Origin: an uncultured Collinsella sp.
GTDB taxonomy: Bacteria > Actinomycetota > Coriobacteriia > Coriobacteriales > Coriobacteriaceae
NCBI GenBank assembly: GCA_902470925.1
Contig: CABRIF010000004.1
Location: 1 to 48,626 of the forward strand
Direction of reading: 5' to 3'
DNA: 48,626 bases
Numbering within the stretch: position 1 is the first letter of the stretch; each line of letters begins with the position of its first letter. The notes beneath the pieces are model-generated. The model worked only from the letters and a program-made list of their open reading frames with translations, searched no databases and was not told the origin of the DNA. The translations under genes were made by a program, and so were the position numbers. Shown here in pieces: positions 27,916 to 36,058 of this stretch.

Positions 27916-29202
27916 CTACTTGAAGAAGCCGTCGTAATCGTACATCTTGAGCTGACTCTCGACCTTGTCGAGGGTGTCGAGCACCACGCCCACCATGATG
28001 AGCACGGAGGTGCCGCCGAAGGCCTGGATGAGCGAGTTACCCGTGAACGAGAACACGATCGACGGCACGATGGCGATCAGCGCCAGGAAGATGGCGGAGG
28101 GCAGCGTGATCTTGTTGAGCGCGTTCTTGATGTAGGTAGCGGTGGCCTTGCCGGGACGCACGCCGGGGATGAACCCGCCCTGCTTCTTCAGGTTGTCGGC
28201 CGTGTCGTCGGGATTGAACACCATGGAGGTGTAGAAGTAGGCGAAGAACACGATGAGGACAACGTTCAGAATCCAGTTGATCCAGCCGCTCGAAAGCGCA
28301 CCGGCAAAGGCCTGCATCCAACCGACGCTCGGGAAGAACACCGCGAGCTGCGCGGGGAAATAGAGCAGCGCGCTGGCGAAGATGATCGGCACGACGCCGG
28401 CCGTGTTCACCTTGATGGGCAGGTAGGTGGACTGACCGCCCATGATGCGGCGACCCACCACGCGCTTGGCGTACTGCACCGGGATGCGGCGCTGGCCGCG
28501 CTCCAAAAAGACGATGAACGGAATCACGCACAGAATGACCGCCAAGATCACCACGGTGACGATGATGCCGGTGGTGCCGCTCTCGGCGGAACGGAAGATC
28601 GCCTGGGGCAGGCCCGCCATGATGTTGGCGAAGATGATCAGGCTCATGCCGTTGCCGATGCCGCGCTGGGTGATGAGCTCGCCGATCCACATGATCAGCA
28701 TCGCACCGCCCACCAGCGTACCCACGATCATGATGTCGAAGATGATCTCGGGGGTGTCAAGGCCGGTGAACTGAATGCCGAAGCTCTTGAACAGGAACAG
28801 GTAGCCGATGGCGTTCAGCAGCGCCAGGGCCAAGGTGAGGTAGCGGGAGTACTGCGTGATCTTGGTCTGGCCGACCTCGCCCTCGCGCGCCAGCTCATGC
28901 AAGCTGGGGACCACGGCCTGCAGCATCTGCATGATGATGGAGCTCGTGATGTAGGGCATGATGCCGAGCGAGAACACCGACACGTAGGACAGCGCACCGC
29001 CGGAGAAAAGATTCAACAGAGCCATCGCGCCCGAGGCGAGCGTATCGCCCGTGGACTGGAAAAGGCCCAGCATCCCCTGGAAGGGAATGCCGGGCACAGG
29101 AACGTGCGCACCGATACGGTACACAACGAGCATCGCGATGGTGAAGAGAATCTTTCCGCGGAGTTCTTTGATGCGGAATGCATTCTTCAAACCAGTTAGC
29201 AC
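27916..29202 (-). CDS. secY: Preprotein translocase subunit SecY
   Basis: Channel of the Sec translocase, partner of the SecA encoded at the left of this window. 428 residues with the expected ten membrane helices; LKNAFRIKELRGKILFT at the start and RRIPVQYAKR in the cytoplasmic loop. The start is a GTG at 29202 that overlaps the rplO stop by seven bases (GTGCTAA), which matches the family start and couples the two genes. Confidence 0.98.
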   Translation of the reverse strand: MLTGLKNAFRIKELRGKILFTIAMLVVYRIGAHVPVPGIPFQGMLGLFQSTGDTLASGAMALLNLFSGGALSYVSVFSLGIMPYITSSIIMQMLQAVVPSLHELAREGEVGQTKITQYSRYLTLALALLNAIGYLFLFKSFGIQFTGLDTPEIIFDIMIVGTLVGGAMLIMWIGELITQRGIGNGMSLIIFANIMAGLPQAIFRSAESGTTGIIVTVVILAVILCVIPFIVFLERGQRRIPVQYAKRVVGRRIMGGQSTYLPIKVNTAGVVPIIFASALLYFPAQLAVFFPSVGWMQAFAGALSSGWINWILNVVLIVFFAYFYTSMVFNPDDTADNLKKQGGFIPGVRPGKATATYIKNALNKITLPSAIFLALIAIVPSIVFSFTGNSLIQAFGGTSVLIMVGVVLDTLDKVESQLKMYDYDGFFK

Positions 29203-29645
29203 GGGAGCTCGACCTTTCCGCCCGCAGCCTCGATCTTGGCCTTGGCAGAAGCCGAAACCTTCTCGATCTTGACCGTGAGCTTCTTCGTGATCTCGCCGTC
29301 GCCCAGAATCTTGACGGGCTCGAACTCGCTCTTGACGAGGCGGGCGGCCTTCAGGGCAGCGCCGTCGACAACCGCGTCGGCCTCGAAGCGCTCCTCGAGG
29401 GAGGACACGTTGATGGCGGTGTACTCGATGCGGCGCGGGTTCTTGAAGCCGGGCAGCTTGGGCAGGCGCATCGCGAGCGGGGTCTGGCCGCCCTCGAAGC
29501 CGGAGCCCTTGGTGCCGCCGGAGCGGGAACCCTGGCCGTTCAGACCGCGGCCAGCGTAGGTACCGCCCTTGCCGGAGTTACCGCGGCCAACGCGCTTGCG
29601 GTTGCGGTTGGAACCCGGAGCCGGAGTAAGGTCGTGAAGCTGCAT
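29196..29645 (-). CDS. rplO: 50S ribosomal protein L15
   Basis: Late-assembling large-subunit protein. 149 residues: N-terminal Gly/Arg-rich extension that reaches into the rRNA (RVGRGNSGKGGTYAGRG) and the globular C-terminal domain ending GGKVELPC. AGAGGAG precedes the start. The end overlaps secY. Confidence 0.98.
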   Translation of the reverse strand: MQLHDLTPAPGSNRNRKRVGRGNSGKGGTYAGRGLNGQGSRSGGTKGSGFEGGQTPLAMRLPKLPGFKNPRRIEYTAINVSSLEERFEADAVVDGAALKAARLVKSEFEPVKILGDGEITKKLTVKIEKVSASAKAKIEAAGGKVELPC

Positions 29646-29648
29646 TTG

Positions 29649-29831
29649 TTACTCCTCTACAATCTCAACGAGGTGCTTGACCTTGAAGATCATGCCGCGC
29701 ACGCTCTCGTTGTCGGGGACCTCGCGCGTGTGGTTGATGCGGCGCAGGCCAAGCGAACGCACGGTGCGGCGCTGATCCTCCTTGCAGCCGTTGACGCTGC
29801 GGATCTGCTTGATCTTGATGGTGGAAGCCAT
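29649..29831 (-). CDS. rpmD: 50S ribosomal protein L30
   Basis: 60-residue bacterial L30 with the motif IRSVNGCKEDQRRTVRSLGL and the closing VKHLVEIVEE. Lies two bases after rpsE and three before rplO, so it is read from the same mRNA. AAGGAG is seen ahead of the ATG. Confidence 0.97.
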   Translation of the reverse strand: MASTIKIKQIRSVNGCKEDQRRTVRSLGLRRINHTREVPDNESVRGMIFKVKHLVEIVEE

Positions 29832-29833
29832 GA

Positions 29834-30361
29834 CTAGTTCTCCTTCCCGATGAACATCTCGGAAACGGTGAGGCCACGGAGCTCGGCCACATCCTCGGGG
29901 CTGGAGAGCTGCTTCAGGCCCTCGGCAGCCGCCTTGATGATGTTCAGGCCGTTGCTGGAACCCAGGGACTTGGAAAGAATGTTCTTGATGCCGGCCAGCT
30001 CGAAGAGCGGACGGACGGCACCGCCGGCGATAACACCGGTACCCTCGACGGCCGGGCGCATGATGATGCGGGCGGCGCCGAACTCGCCGATGACGTCGTG
30101 CGGAATGGAGCCGTCCTCGGTGACGGGCACGTGGAACATGTGCTTCTTGGCATCGATGGAGGCCTTGGAGATGGCCAGCGGCACCTCGGCCGACTTGCCC
30201 ATACCCAGGCCCACGTTGCCCTTGCCGTCGCCGACGACCACGAGGGCCACCAGGCTCATGCGACGACCGCCCTTGACGGTCTTGGCCACACGGTTGATGA
30301 AGACGACGCGCTCCTCGAACTCAGAGGCCTCGCGCTGCTGCTGCTTTTGGTTACGAGCCAT
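29834..30361 (-). CDS. rpsE: 30S ribosomal protein S5
   Basis: Small-subunit protein near the mRNA entry tunnel; changes in its loop alter decoding fidelity and spectinomycin response. 175 residues: the dsRNA-binding-like domain (EERVVFINRVAKTVKGGRR) and the C-terminal domain with GTGVIAGGAVRPLFELAG. AGGAGGT stands eight bases before the ATG. Confidence 0.98.
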   Translation of the reverse strand: MARNQKQQQREASEFEERVVFINRVAKTVKGGRRMSLVALVVVGDGKGNVGLGMGKSAEVPLAISKASIDAKKHMFHVPVTEDGSIPHDVIGEFGAARIIMRPAVEGTGVIAGGAVRPLFELAGIKNILSKSLGSSNGLNIIKAAAEGLKQLSSPEDVAELRGLTVSEMFIGKEN

Positions 30362-30374
30362 TTGCTACTACCTC

Positions 30375-30737
30375 CTAGAACTCGAGACCGGCGGCACGGG
30401 CACCGTCGGCAAGGGCCTTGACGCGGCCATGATAGATGCGGCCGCCGCGGTCGAAGGAGACCTTCGTGATGCCCGCCTCGATGGCGCGCTTGCCCACGAG
30501 CTGACCGATCTTCTCGGCAGCCTCCTTGTTCGACGTGTGGGTACCCTTGAACTCAGCCTCGAGCGTGGAGGCGGAAACGAGGGTGTGACCCTTGGTGTCA
30601 TCGACGATCATCGCGTAGATGTTGGCGTTGGTGCGCACGACGCGCAGGCGCGGACGCTCGGGGGTACCGAAGATCTTGCCGCGGACACGACGCTGACGAC
30701 GCTTGAGGCCTTCCCTCTTCGCCTTTTGCTTGTTCAT
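30375..30737 (-). CDS. rplR: 50S ribosomal protein L18
   Basis: Binds 5S rRNA with L5 and L25. 120 residues with RPRLRVVRTNANIYAMIVDD and the C-terminal FDRGGRIYHGRVKALADGAR. AAGGAG lies seven bases before the ATG. A small hairpin (30765-30784) separates it from rplF. Confidence 0.98.
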   Translation of the reverse strand: MNKQKAKREGLKRRQRRVRGKIFGTPERPRLRVVRTNANIYAMIVDDTKGHTLVSASTLEAEFKGTHTSNKEAAEKIGQLVGKRAIEAGITKVSFDRGGRIYHGRVKALADGARAAGLEF

Positions 30738-30764
30738 GTGACAACTCCTTCATGGAAGTTCCGC

Positions 30765-30784
30765 CAGCACCTGACGGGGTGCTG
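30765..30784 (-). other. Hairpin between rplF and rplR
   Basis: Perfect seven-base stem (CAGCACC/GGTGCTG) with a six-base loop inside the 70-bp gap. No T-run follows, so it may be an mRNA-processing or stabilising element rather than a terminator. Confidence 0.55.
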
Positions 30785-30807
30785 GTCTTACGGTGCGGGA
30801 AGCCTTA

Positions 30808-31344
30808 CTACTTGGCGGCCTTGCCGAGCTTGCGGCGGATGTGCTCGCCCACGTAGTGGATGCCCTTGCCCTTGTAGGGCTCGGGCGGACGCTTGCCGCG
30901 AATCTCGGCGGCAACCTGGCCAACCTGCTGCTTGTCGATGCCCTTGACGTTGATGTGGGTGTTGTCGGGCACCTCGAAGGTGATGCCCTCGGGCTGATCG
31001 TAGATGACCGGGTGCGAGAAGCCCAGGGAGAGCTCCAGGGACTTGCCCTTCAGCTGCACACGGTAGCCGACGCCGGCCAGCTCGAGCTGCTTGGTGTAGC
31101 CCTCGGACACGCCGGTGACCATGTTCTGCACGAGTGCGCGGGTGAGGCCGTGCATGGCGCGCGCGGTGCGCTCGTCGTTGGCACGGGTCACGACGATCTC
31201 GTTGTCCTCGACCGCGATGCTGATCAGGTCGTGGAAATCGAACTCCAGGGTACCCTTGGAGCCCTTGATGGTGAGGTGCTTGCCGTCAACTGCCACTTCG
31301 ACTCCGGCGGGAATCTGGACAGGCTTCTTACCGATACGGGACAC
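30808..31344 (-). CDS. rplF: 50S ribosomal protein L6
   Basis: Large-subunit protein near the GTPase centre. 178 residues: MSRIGKKPVQIPAGV at the start, two repeated alpha/beta domains, and RGKRPPEPYKGKGI near the end. The start codon is GTG with AAAGGAG five bases upstream. Confidence 0.98.
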   Translation of the reverse strand: MSRIGKKPVQIPAGVEVAVDGKHLTIKGSKGTLEFDFHDLISIAVEDNEIVVTRANDERTARAMHGLTRALVQNMVTGVSEGYTKQLELAGVGYRVQLKGKSLELSLGFSHPVIYDQPEGITFEVPDNTHINVKGIDKQQVGQVAAEIRGKRPPEPYKGKGIHYVGEHIRRKLGKAAK

Positions 31345-31376
31345 GGTGTCTCCTTTCCTTCTACACGCCGTCGAAA

Positions 31377-31775
31377 CTACCAGACGAGGGCGACGACCTC
31401 GCCGCCGATGCCCTTCTTGCGAGCATCGCGGTCGGCCATGACACCCTGGCTGGTGGACACGATGGCGGTACCGAGGCCACCGCGAACGCGGGGCAGGTCC
31501 TTGCAGCCGGCGTACTTGCGCAGGCCGGGCTTGGAGTAGCGCTTGATGCCCTTGATGACCTTGGTCTTCTTCGGGCCGTACTTCAGGGTGATGTGCAGGG
31601 TCTTGGCGGGAGCGGTGTCCTCGACGGAATAGCTCTCGATGTAGCCCTCCTCGCAGATGACGCGAGCGATCTCGACGAGCTTCTTGCTGCTCGGCATCGA
31701 GACCTCAGCCTTGTTCGCAGCGTTGCCGTTGCGGATGCGCGTGAGCATGTCTGCGATCGGGTCGGTGAGATTCAT
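31377..31775 (-). CDS. rpsH: 30S ribosomal protein S8
   Basis: Primary 16S rRNA binder; in E. coli it also represses the spc operon by binding its mRNA near rplE. 132 residues with DPIADMLTRIRNG at the start and STSQGVMADRDARKKGIGGEVV at the rRNA-binding end. GAAGGAG is well placed before the ATG. A 121-bp gap with a hairpin separates it from rpsZ. Confidence 0.98.
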   Translation of the reverse strand: MNLTDPIADMLTRIRNGNAANKAEVSMPSSKKLVEIARVICEEGYIESYSVEDTAPAKTLHITLKYGPKKTKVIKGIKRYSKPGLRKYAGCKDLPRVRGGLGTAIVSTSQGVMADRDARKKGIGGEVVALVW

Positions 31776-31816
31776 GCGGATTCTCCTTCGTTCTTGATGA
31801 GTCCGTGCTATCGGTT

Positions 31817-31839
31817 CTTTCCCACCCGTGGCGGGAAAG
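31817..31839 (-). other. Hairpin in the rpsZ-rpsH gap
   Basis: CTTTCCC pairs with GGGAAAG, with CC/GG further in around an A-C mismatch and a three-base loop. It lies about 40 bases before rpsH in an unusually long gap for this operon. Its role is unknown; an S8-type or processing site is only a guess. Confidence 0.5.
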
Positions 31840-31896
31840 CCTGCCTAACACGTCTTCCGTGCACGGGCGCGCGACGCCGCGTGCGCTGGCAGTGAC

Positions 31897-32082
31897 TTAC
31901 CAGCTGGCCTTCTTGATGCCGGGAAGCTCGCCCTTGAGCGCCAGCTCGCGGAAGCAGACACGGCACAGGCCGAACTTGCGGTACACGGAGTGCGGACGGC
32001 CGCAGCGCTGGCAGCGGGTGTACTCGCGCGTCGAGAACTTCTGCTTGCGATTGCACTTGACGATCATCGATGTCTTAGCCAC
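31897..32082 (-). CDS. rpsZ: 30S ribosomal protein S14, zinc-binding type Z
   Basis: 61-residue zinc form of S14 in the head of the small subunit. The ligands are Cys24, Cys27, Cys40 and Cys43 (CQRC and CRVC), typical of Gram-positive bacteria; a longer zinc-free paralogue may exist elsewhere. AGGAGG lies upstream of the start. Confidence 0.97.
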   Translation of the reverse strand: MAKTSMIVKCNRKQKFSTREYTRCQRCGRPHSVYRKFGLCRVCFRELALKGELPGIKKASW

Positions 32083-32112
32083 TTATTTCCTCCTAACAGC
32101 TAAACGTTATGT

Positions 32113-32160
32113 CCCGAGCGGGCGGCACGTGCTCTTCGCGCGCCGCCCGTGAATCTCGGG
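32113..32160 (-). other. Long hairpin between rplE and rpsZ
   Basis: CCCGAG pairs with CTCGGG and GGGCGGC with GCCGCCC, with one-sided bulges and a fifteen-base apical loop. It starts just after the rplE stop and ends 30 bases before rpsZ. The bulged shape is unlike a simple terminator and no T-run follows. Confidence 0.55.
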
Positions 32161-32170
32161 GCAGATGAAC

Positions 32171-32728
32171 CTATTTCTTGAACGGGAAGCCGAAGGCGTC
32201 GAGAAGGGCCTTGGCCTCTTCGTCGGTCTTCGCGGTGGTGACGATGGTGATATCCATACCACGGGTGTGGTCCACGGAGTCGAAATCGACCTCAGGGAAG
32301 ATGAGCTGCTCGGTGACGCCCATGGAGAAGTTGCCACGGCCGTCGAAGCTCTTGGGGGAGATGCCGCGGAAGTCGCGGATACGCGGGATGGCGATCGCGG
32401 TGAGGCGGTCGAAGAACTCCCACATGCGGTCACCGCGCAGGGTGACCTTGGCGCCGATCGGCATGCCGGCGCGCAGCTTGAAGGAAGCGATGGACTTGCG
32501 GGCACGGGTCACCATGGGCTGCTGGCCGGTGATGACGCGCAGGTCGCGCACGGCGCCGTCGATGGCCTTGGAATCGGTGGCGGCCTCGCCCACGCCCATG
32601 TTCACGACGATCTTCTCGAACTTGGGGATCATCATGACGTTCTCATACTGGAACTTCTCCTGCATGAGCTGCTTGACCTCGTTGACGTACTTGGTCTTGA
32701 GACGCGGAACGTACTTCTCCTCTGCCAT
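32171..32728 (-). CDS. rplE: 50S ribosomal protein L5
   Basis: Central-protuberance protein that binds 5S rRNA and contacts S13. 185 residues: KIVVNMGVGEA, the TGQQPMVTRARKSIASFKLR segment and GMDITIVTTAKTDEEA near the end. The ATG at 32728 has AAAGGAG eight bases upstream; the frame stays open further but without homology. It is the first gene of the ribosomal block here. The normal upstream neighbour rplX (L24) and the rest of the S10 genes are missing, so this copy needs its own promoter, or the contig is joined wrongly just upstream. Confidence 0.98.
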   Translation of the reverse strand: MAEEKYVPRLKTKYVNEVKQLMQEKFQYENVMMIPKFEKIVVNMGVGEAATDSKAIDGAVRDLRVITGQQPMVTRARKSIASFKLRAGMPIGAKVTLRGDRMWEFFDRLTAIAIPRIRDFRGISPKSFDGRGNFSMGVTEQLIFPEVDFDSVDHTRGMDITIVTTAKTDEEAKALLDAFGFPFKK

Positions 32729-32971
32729 GTTTACTCCTTTTGGGGTTTTAAGCACGGGGCGGATGGCTGGACGCGCATGGGCCGTATGCGGGCCGCGCGA
32801 CCGGCTGTCCTCGTGCCTCCTGCCGCGTGCATGCCCTCCTATGGCGTGGTATGGGCATGACGATGGACCGACAGGAGCCGGGCAATACAGCTCGGTATGA
32901 TACGCGCATAAGCGCCCCGCGGCCACGGAAACTTCATCTGTGCAGGCGAATCCACAACTTGGTACCCGTTG

Positions 32972-33042
32972 CAATTTGGGGACGGGGTCGTTTCGGGCGG
33001 GCCGGCGCGGGCGCGGTCTGGGGACGGGGCCGTTTCGGGCGG
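32972..33042 (+). repeat. Two REP-like elements upstream of rplE
   Basis: Two head-to-tail copies, 32972-33000 and 33016-33042, of the word TGGGGACGGGGYCGTTTCGG followed by GCGG. They belong to the family found at 26191-26485. The sequence from 32729 to 32971 otherwise holds only the rplE leader; TATCAT near 32895 on the minus strand is a possible -10. Confidence 0.75.
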
Positions 33043-33350
33043 ACATGCTGCCCGCCATACACGGTCCCAGGTCCGCGCGGTTGCCAGACGCGTGCGGTTG
33101 CCGGCTCTGCGCGACTGACTGTCAGCTTTGCACGATGAGGCCGTGCGCTGGGGGCGCTGTCGACCATGCGCGCCGAGGGACGCTCCTTGCGCCGTCGGCT
33201 ATGTGCGGCTGTCGGCCGTGTGCTGCCGCTGGCCACGTGCGCTGGGGTCCGTGAATTCTTTCGGCCGTGCGCTGGGGGGCCGCGCGCTGTCAGCTGTGCA
33301 CGATGGGGGCCGCTCGCGTTGTCAGATATGTACGCCGGGGGCTGCTCGCA

Positions 33351-33517
33351 CTGTCAGATATGTACGACTGTCAGCTGTGCACGGATCTGTGCATACGTTT
33401 TGTATTATGTTTTTCATTGTCGCAGGTAGATGGAATGGCAATGATCCAGAAATGTATCTGACTTCGATGTTAACGCTACCGAATCGTACATAGCTGACAG
33501 TCGTACATATCTGACAG
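33351..33517. repeat. 32-bp inverted repeat around an AT-rich core
   Basis: 33351-33382 and 33486-33517 are inverted copies that differ at two of 32 positions (arm begins CTGTCAGATATGTACGACTG). They enclose 103 bp that is clearly more AT-rich than its surroundings (for example TTTTGTATTATGTTTTTC). Related half-words continue outward on both sides in matching orientation. It could be a small mobile-element relic, a recombination site or a regulatory palindrome. No gene is inside. Confidence 0.75.
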
Positions 33518-33529
33518 TGCGTATGACTC

Positions 33530-33990
33530 GCTATGCACACGTCTCACATCCGTTCATAACTAGCAGTCGCATACAGCTGACAGCGCACACGGTTCGCAGC
33601 ATGCGCACCTCACATCCGCGTACAGCTAACGGTCACGCACAGCTGACAGTCGTACATACCTGACGGCCGCACACAGCCAGCAGCGCGCACGACTCGTGGC
33701 GTACACGTGGCAGCCATCCACGCATGGCTCGCAGCATGCACGTGGCAGCCATTCACGCCCGCCTCGCAGCATGCGCATTGCGGCCACCCACACACGGGTG
33801 GCAGCATACGCATGCCTGACTTCCAAGCACGGGTGGCAGCATGCGCACCCCACATCCACGCACGGGTGGCGGCATGCGCATACCTGACATCCGCGCGCAG
33901 TTGACGGTCACGCACAGCTGATAGCCGTACCACCCGGCGGTCACGCACAGCTGACGGCCATGCATACCTGACGGTCACACGCAGCCAGAC
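33530..33990. repeat. Degenerate repeat arrays downstream of the FHA gene
   Basis: Two interleaved families: about 16-20-bp units with core CACAGCTGACGGTC and about 30-36-bp units with core CACGGGTGGCAGCATGCGCA. Open frames across them are repeat artefacts. Together with 32729-33530 this makes about 1.3 kb without a gene between rplE and the T7SS locus. Confidence 0.7.
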
Positions 33991-34000
33991 GAACCGGCGC

Positions 34001-35104
34001 TCACTCGGCGCGGAGACGAAACTCCTCGTCTGCTAGGAAGAACGACTCGTCCGCACTCAGAGGCTCGGGGCGGTGCGCAGGCAGGCGTGCGCCGCCGACG
34101 AAGGTGCCGTTGGCCGACCCCAGATCCTCAATGGTGCCGGCCTTCGCGTCCACGCACACGTGTCGGCGGCTGAGCGCCCCATTGCCGGCGATGCTGATGT
34201 CGCAGGTCTGGGAGCGGCCGATCACCGCGGGGCCCTCGGGCAACGCGTAGCGAGCCCCATCGCGGACCCGCTCCAATATGGGACGAGCCACAGGTGCCGC
34301 CGGGTGGCTTGGACCGCGCCCGCTCGGTTGTCCGGGCTGCAGCGAGGGCCGCTCTGGGAGGCGCGCTGCATGCGAGGTCAGGACACCCTCTCGTTGGGGC
34401 GCGGCCTGCGGCGAGATCTGCTCCGGGCGGGGCTTGGGGCAAGTAGCCGAACCACCCATGCGCCCTGATACGGGCTTCGGCGACGGCTGCTCCGAATGCG
34501 CTCCGGGGCATAGGACCGCACCATCATCGCGCTGGGACGCATGCTGCAGCTCCGGTCGAGCCGCAAGCTCCTCCGGCCGAGGCGCGGCACATGAGGCCGA
34601 AGCGCCCTCACGTTGGGCTTCGGATTGCGGCGCGGGCCGCTCCAAACGGAATTCGGGAACGGGCTGCGGCGCGAACCGCTCCCAACGGGATTCGGGAACG
34701 AACGCCGAGTCATCCTTGCACCCTGGCGCAGACTGCGGCGCAGGTCCGGACGCCTGCCGGGGCGAAAGCCGCTCCGGGCTCGAACCCGGGCTCGAAGCGG
34801 GACGTGGAGCCGATCCTCCCTCCGGGCTCGAATCGAGACGCATAGCCGATCCGTCCTCATCCCGATCCCCGCATCGGCTCCGGGAAAGCTCGGAGGTTTC
34901 TGGAACGCACGCAAGCGGGCCGGAATGAGGGAGGCTGGCGAGGTCGTCGGCCACCGAGCGCGCCACCATGCGCTCGGACGCGCGGCCGGCCATCAGGGCA
35001 ACCGGGTCGACAGACAGCGCCGGCCGTGCCAAATCACCCGTCCCTGAGACATCCCCCACGCAGGAATTCTGCTCGCGCTCCCCCACCGCCGCTCGCGCCT
35101 TCAC
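34001..35104 (-). CDS. FHA-domain protein (probable 3' part of a split pseudokinase-FHA gene)
   Basis: 367 residues from a GTG at 35104. The C-terminal ~90 residues are an FHA phosphothreonine-binding domain: GRSQTCD, SRRH and SANGTF are the recognition-loop motifs. The first ~260 residues are a low-complexity stretch rich in Pro, Ser, Arg and Gln with loose repeats. The gene overlaps the pseudokinase gene upstream by 71 bases in another frame, and in homologues known as DUF6382 proteins the two parts form one polypeptide. FHA proteins in T7SS loci act in regulation or assembly. Either translation is coupled or a frameshift splits one gene. Confidence 0.75.
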   Translation of the reverse strand: MKARAAVGEREQNSCVGDVSGTGDLARPALSVDPVALMAGRASERMVARSVADDLASLPHSGPLACVPETSELSRSRCGDRDEDGSAMRLDSSPEGGSAPRPASSPGSSPERLSPRQASGPAPQSAPGCKDDSAFVPESRWERFAPQPVPEFRLERPAPQSEAQREGASASCAAPRPEELAARPELQHASQRDDGAVLCPGAHSEQPSPKPVSGRMGGSATCPKPRPEQISPQAAPQREGVLTSHAARLPERPSLQPGQPSGRGPSHPAAPVARPILERVRDGARYALPEGPAVIGRSQTCDISIAGNGALSRRHVCVDAKAGTIEDLGSANGTFVGGARLPAHRPEPLSADESFFLADEEFRLRAE

Positions 35105-35684
35105 CGCCGCTTACCGCCCCGCCGCCGTGCACACCGAACCTCGCTTCGAGAAACGCACTGAAATCGGCGGCGGACAGCACGCTGACGCTGCGGGCGAAGT
35201 TGGCCACCTCGTCGCGCACCGCCTCGTCTTGCGGCAGCACCATCCGAACCCTGCGGCGACTCAGGTACTCCAGCAGCTCCAGCGCCGAACCCGCACCGTC
35301 CACACGCTCAAACGGCACGAATGCGAAGCGCATGGCCCCGCTCCCGTCCACGAACACGCACGCCGGATCGAAGCACACGTTGCCCTGCGGCAGGCCCTCG
35401 CCCACGCACAGCTCCATCACGGCTCGCAGGGATTCCAGCAGGCAGCGGAACTGCACGAGCGACAGCGGCCGGGACAGGAACGCATCGAGCCGCGCCAGGT
35501 CCGCCACCCCGTAGTAGAACGGCGCATCCTCGTCCGCAGAATCGCTGCGCTCGATTCCTAGCAGCGCCGGGCTGCGCACCGAGGCGAGCCTCGACACCAG
35601 CCGGTAGCTCACCGTATCCCGCTTGCCCGGCTTGAGCACCAGCGCATCCAGCCGACGGCTGTACTTGAGGTTGATCTTCGCCAT
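35034..35684 (-). CDS. DUF6382-type (EssB/YukC-like) pseudokinase domain protein
   Basis: 216 residues. Segments such as PFYYGVADLARLDAFL, a helix around LLESLRAVMELC and FVDGSGAMRFAFVPF resemble the kinase-like domain DUF6382, which is related to the cytoplasmic pseudokinase of the T7SS core protein EssB/YukC. There is no membrane helix and no catalytic HRD or DFG motif. The end is a Gly-rich stretch (GGGAVSGGEGASGGGG) that runs out of frame into the FHA gene. ATG follows the YukD stop by nine bases. The domain call is from memory of the family and is moderate. Confidence 0.6.
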   Translation of the reverse strand: MAKINLKYSRRLDALVLKPGKRDTVSYRLVSRLASVRSPALLGIERSDSADEDAPFYYGVADLARLDAFLSRPLSLVQFRCLLESLRAVMELCVGEGLPQGNVCFDPACVFVDGSGAMRFAFVPFERVDGAGSALELLEYLSRRRVRMVLPQDEAVRDEVANFARSVSVLSAADFSAFLEARFGVHGGGAVSGGEGASGGGGARAEFLRGGCLRDG

Positions 35685-35693
35685 GCGGGCCGC

Positions 35694-35975
35694 CTACACC
35701 ACGGCCACCGCGGCACCGTCGACCAGCACGCCGGACTCCACGAGCGCGCGGATGCGGTCGCGCGGGCCCAACATGGTGCCTGCGGCCTCCGAAGCGGTGT
35801 CGAGCAGCACCAAATCGGCCCGCGGATTCGCCTCGTAGGCGCCGCGCTCGGTCGACGCCAGGAGCTCGGAGATCATCCGGGCGGCGTCCTCGACCGCGAT
35901 GTCGAGCGGCACCCGGAACTCATAGCGCCTCTCCGTTGCCGGCAGCAGCACGCTGAGCAGCACCTTGTCTTTCAT
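35694..35975 (-). CDS. YukD/EsaB-like ubiquitin-fold T7SS protein
   Basis: 93 residues, beginning MKDKVLLSVLLPATERRYEF and continuing with a helix (DAARMISELL) and the final strand VLVDGAAVAVV, the layout of the ubiquitin-like YukD/EsaB family, a small regulator of T7SSb machines. TTGGAG stands ahead of the ATG. The frame continues upstream through a duplicated fragment starting MSLDVRK at 36140 (see 36059-36240), so a 148-residue fused product is possible; I chose the short form since it matches the family length. Next gene is the pseudokinase, as expected of a yukD-yukC pair. Confidence 0.7.
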   Translation of the reverse strand: MKDKVLLSVLLPATERRYEFRVPLDIAVEDAARMISELLASTERGAYEANPRADLVLLDTASEAAGTMLGPRDRIRALVESGVLVDGAAVAVV

Positions 35976-36058
35976 CGTTGACTCCAATTCTCTTTCGACA
36001 CATTCTCTCACGCGCGGCGCGGTCCGGACCTCCGGGGGCGCCGGCATGCAGATGACGG

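Noticed and set aside
32729..33058. N-terminal extension of rplE to 33058
   Set aside because: Passes through REP-like elements and has no similarity to L5; AAAGGAG marks the start at 32728.
33530..33990. Small proteins rich in His, Ala and Arg on both strands
   Set aside because: They are translations of tandem repeats, open in several frames at once.
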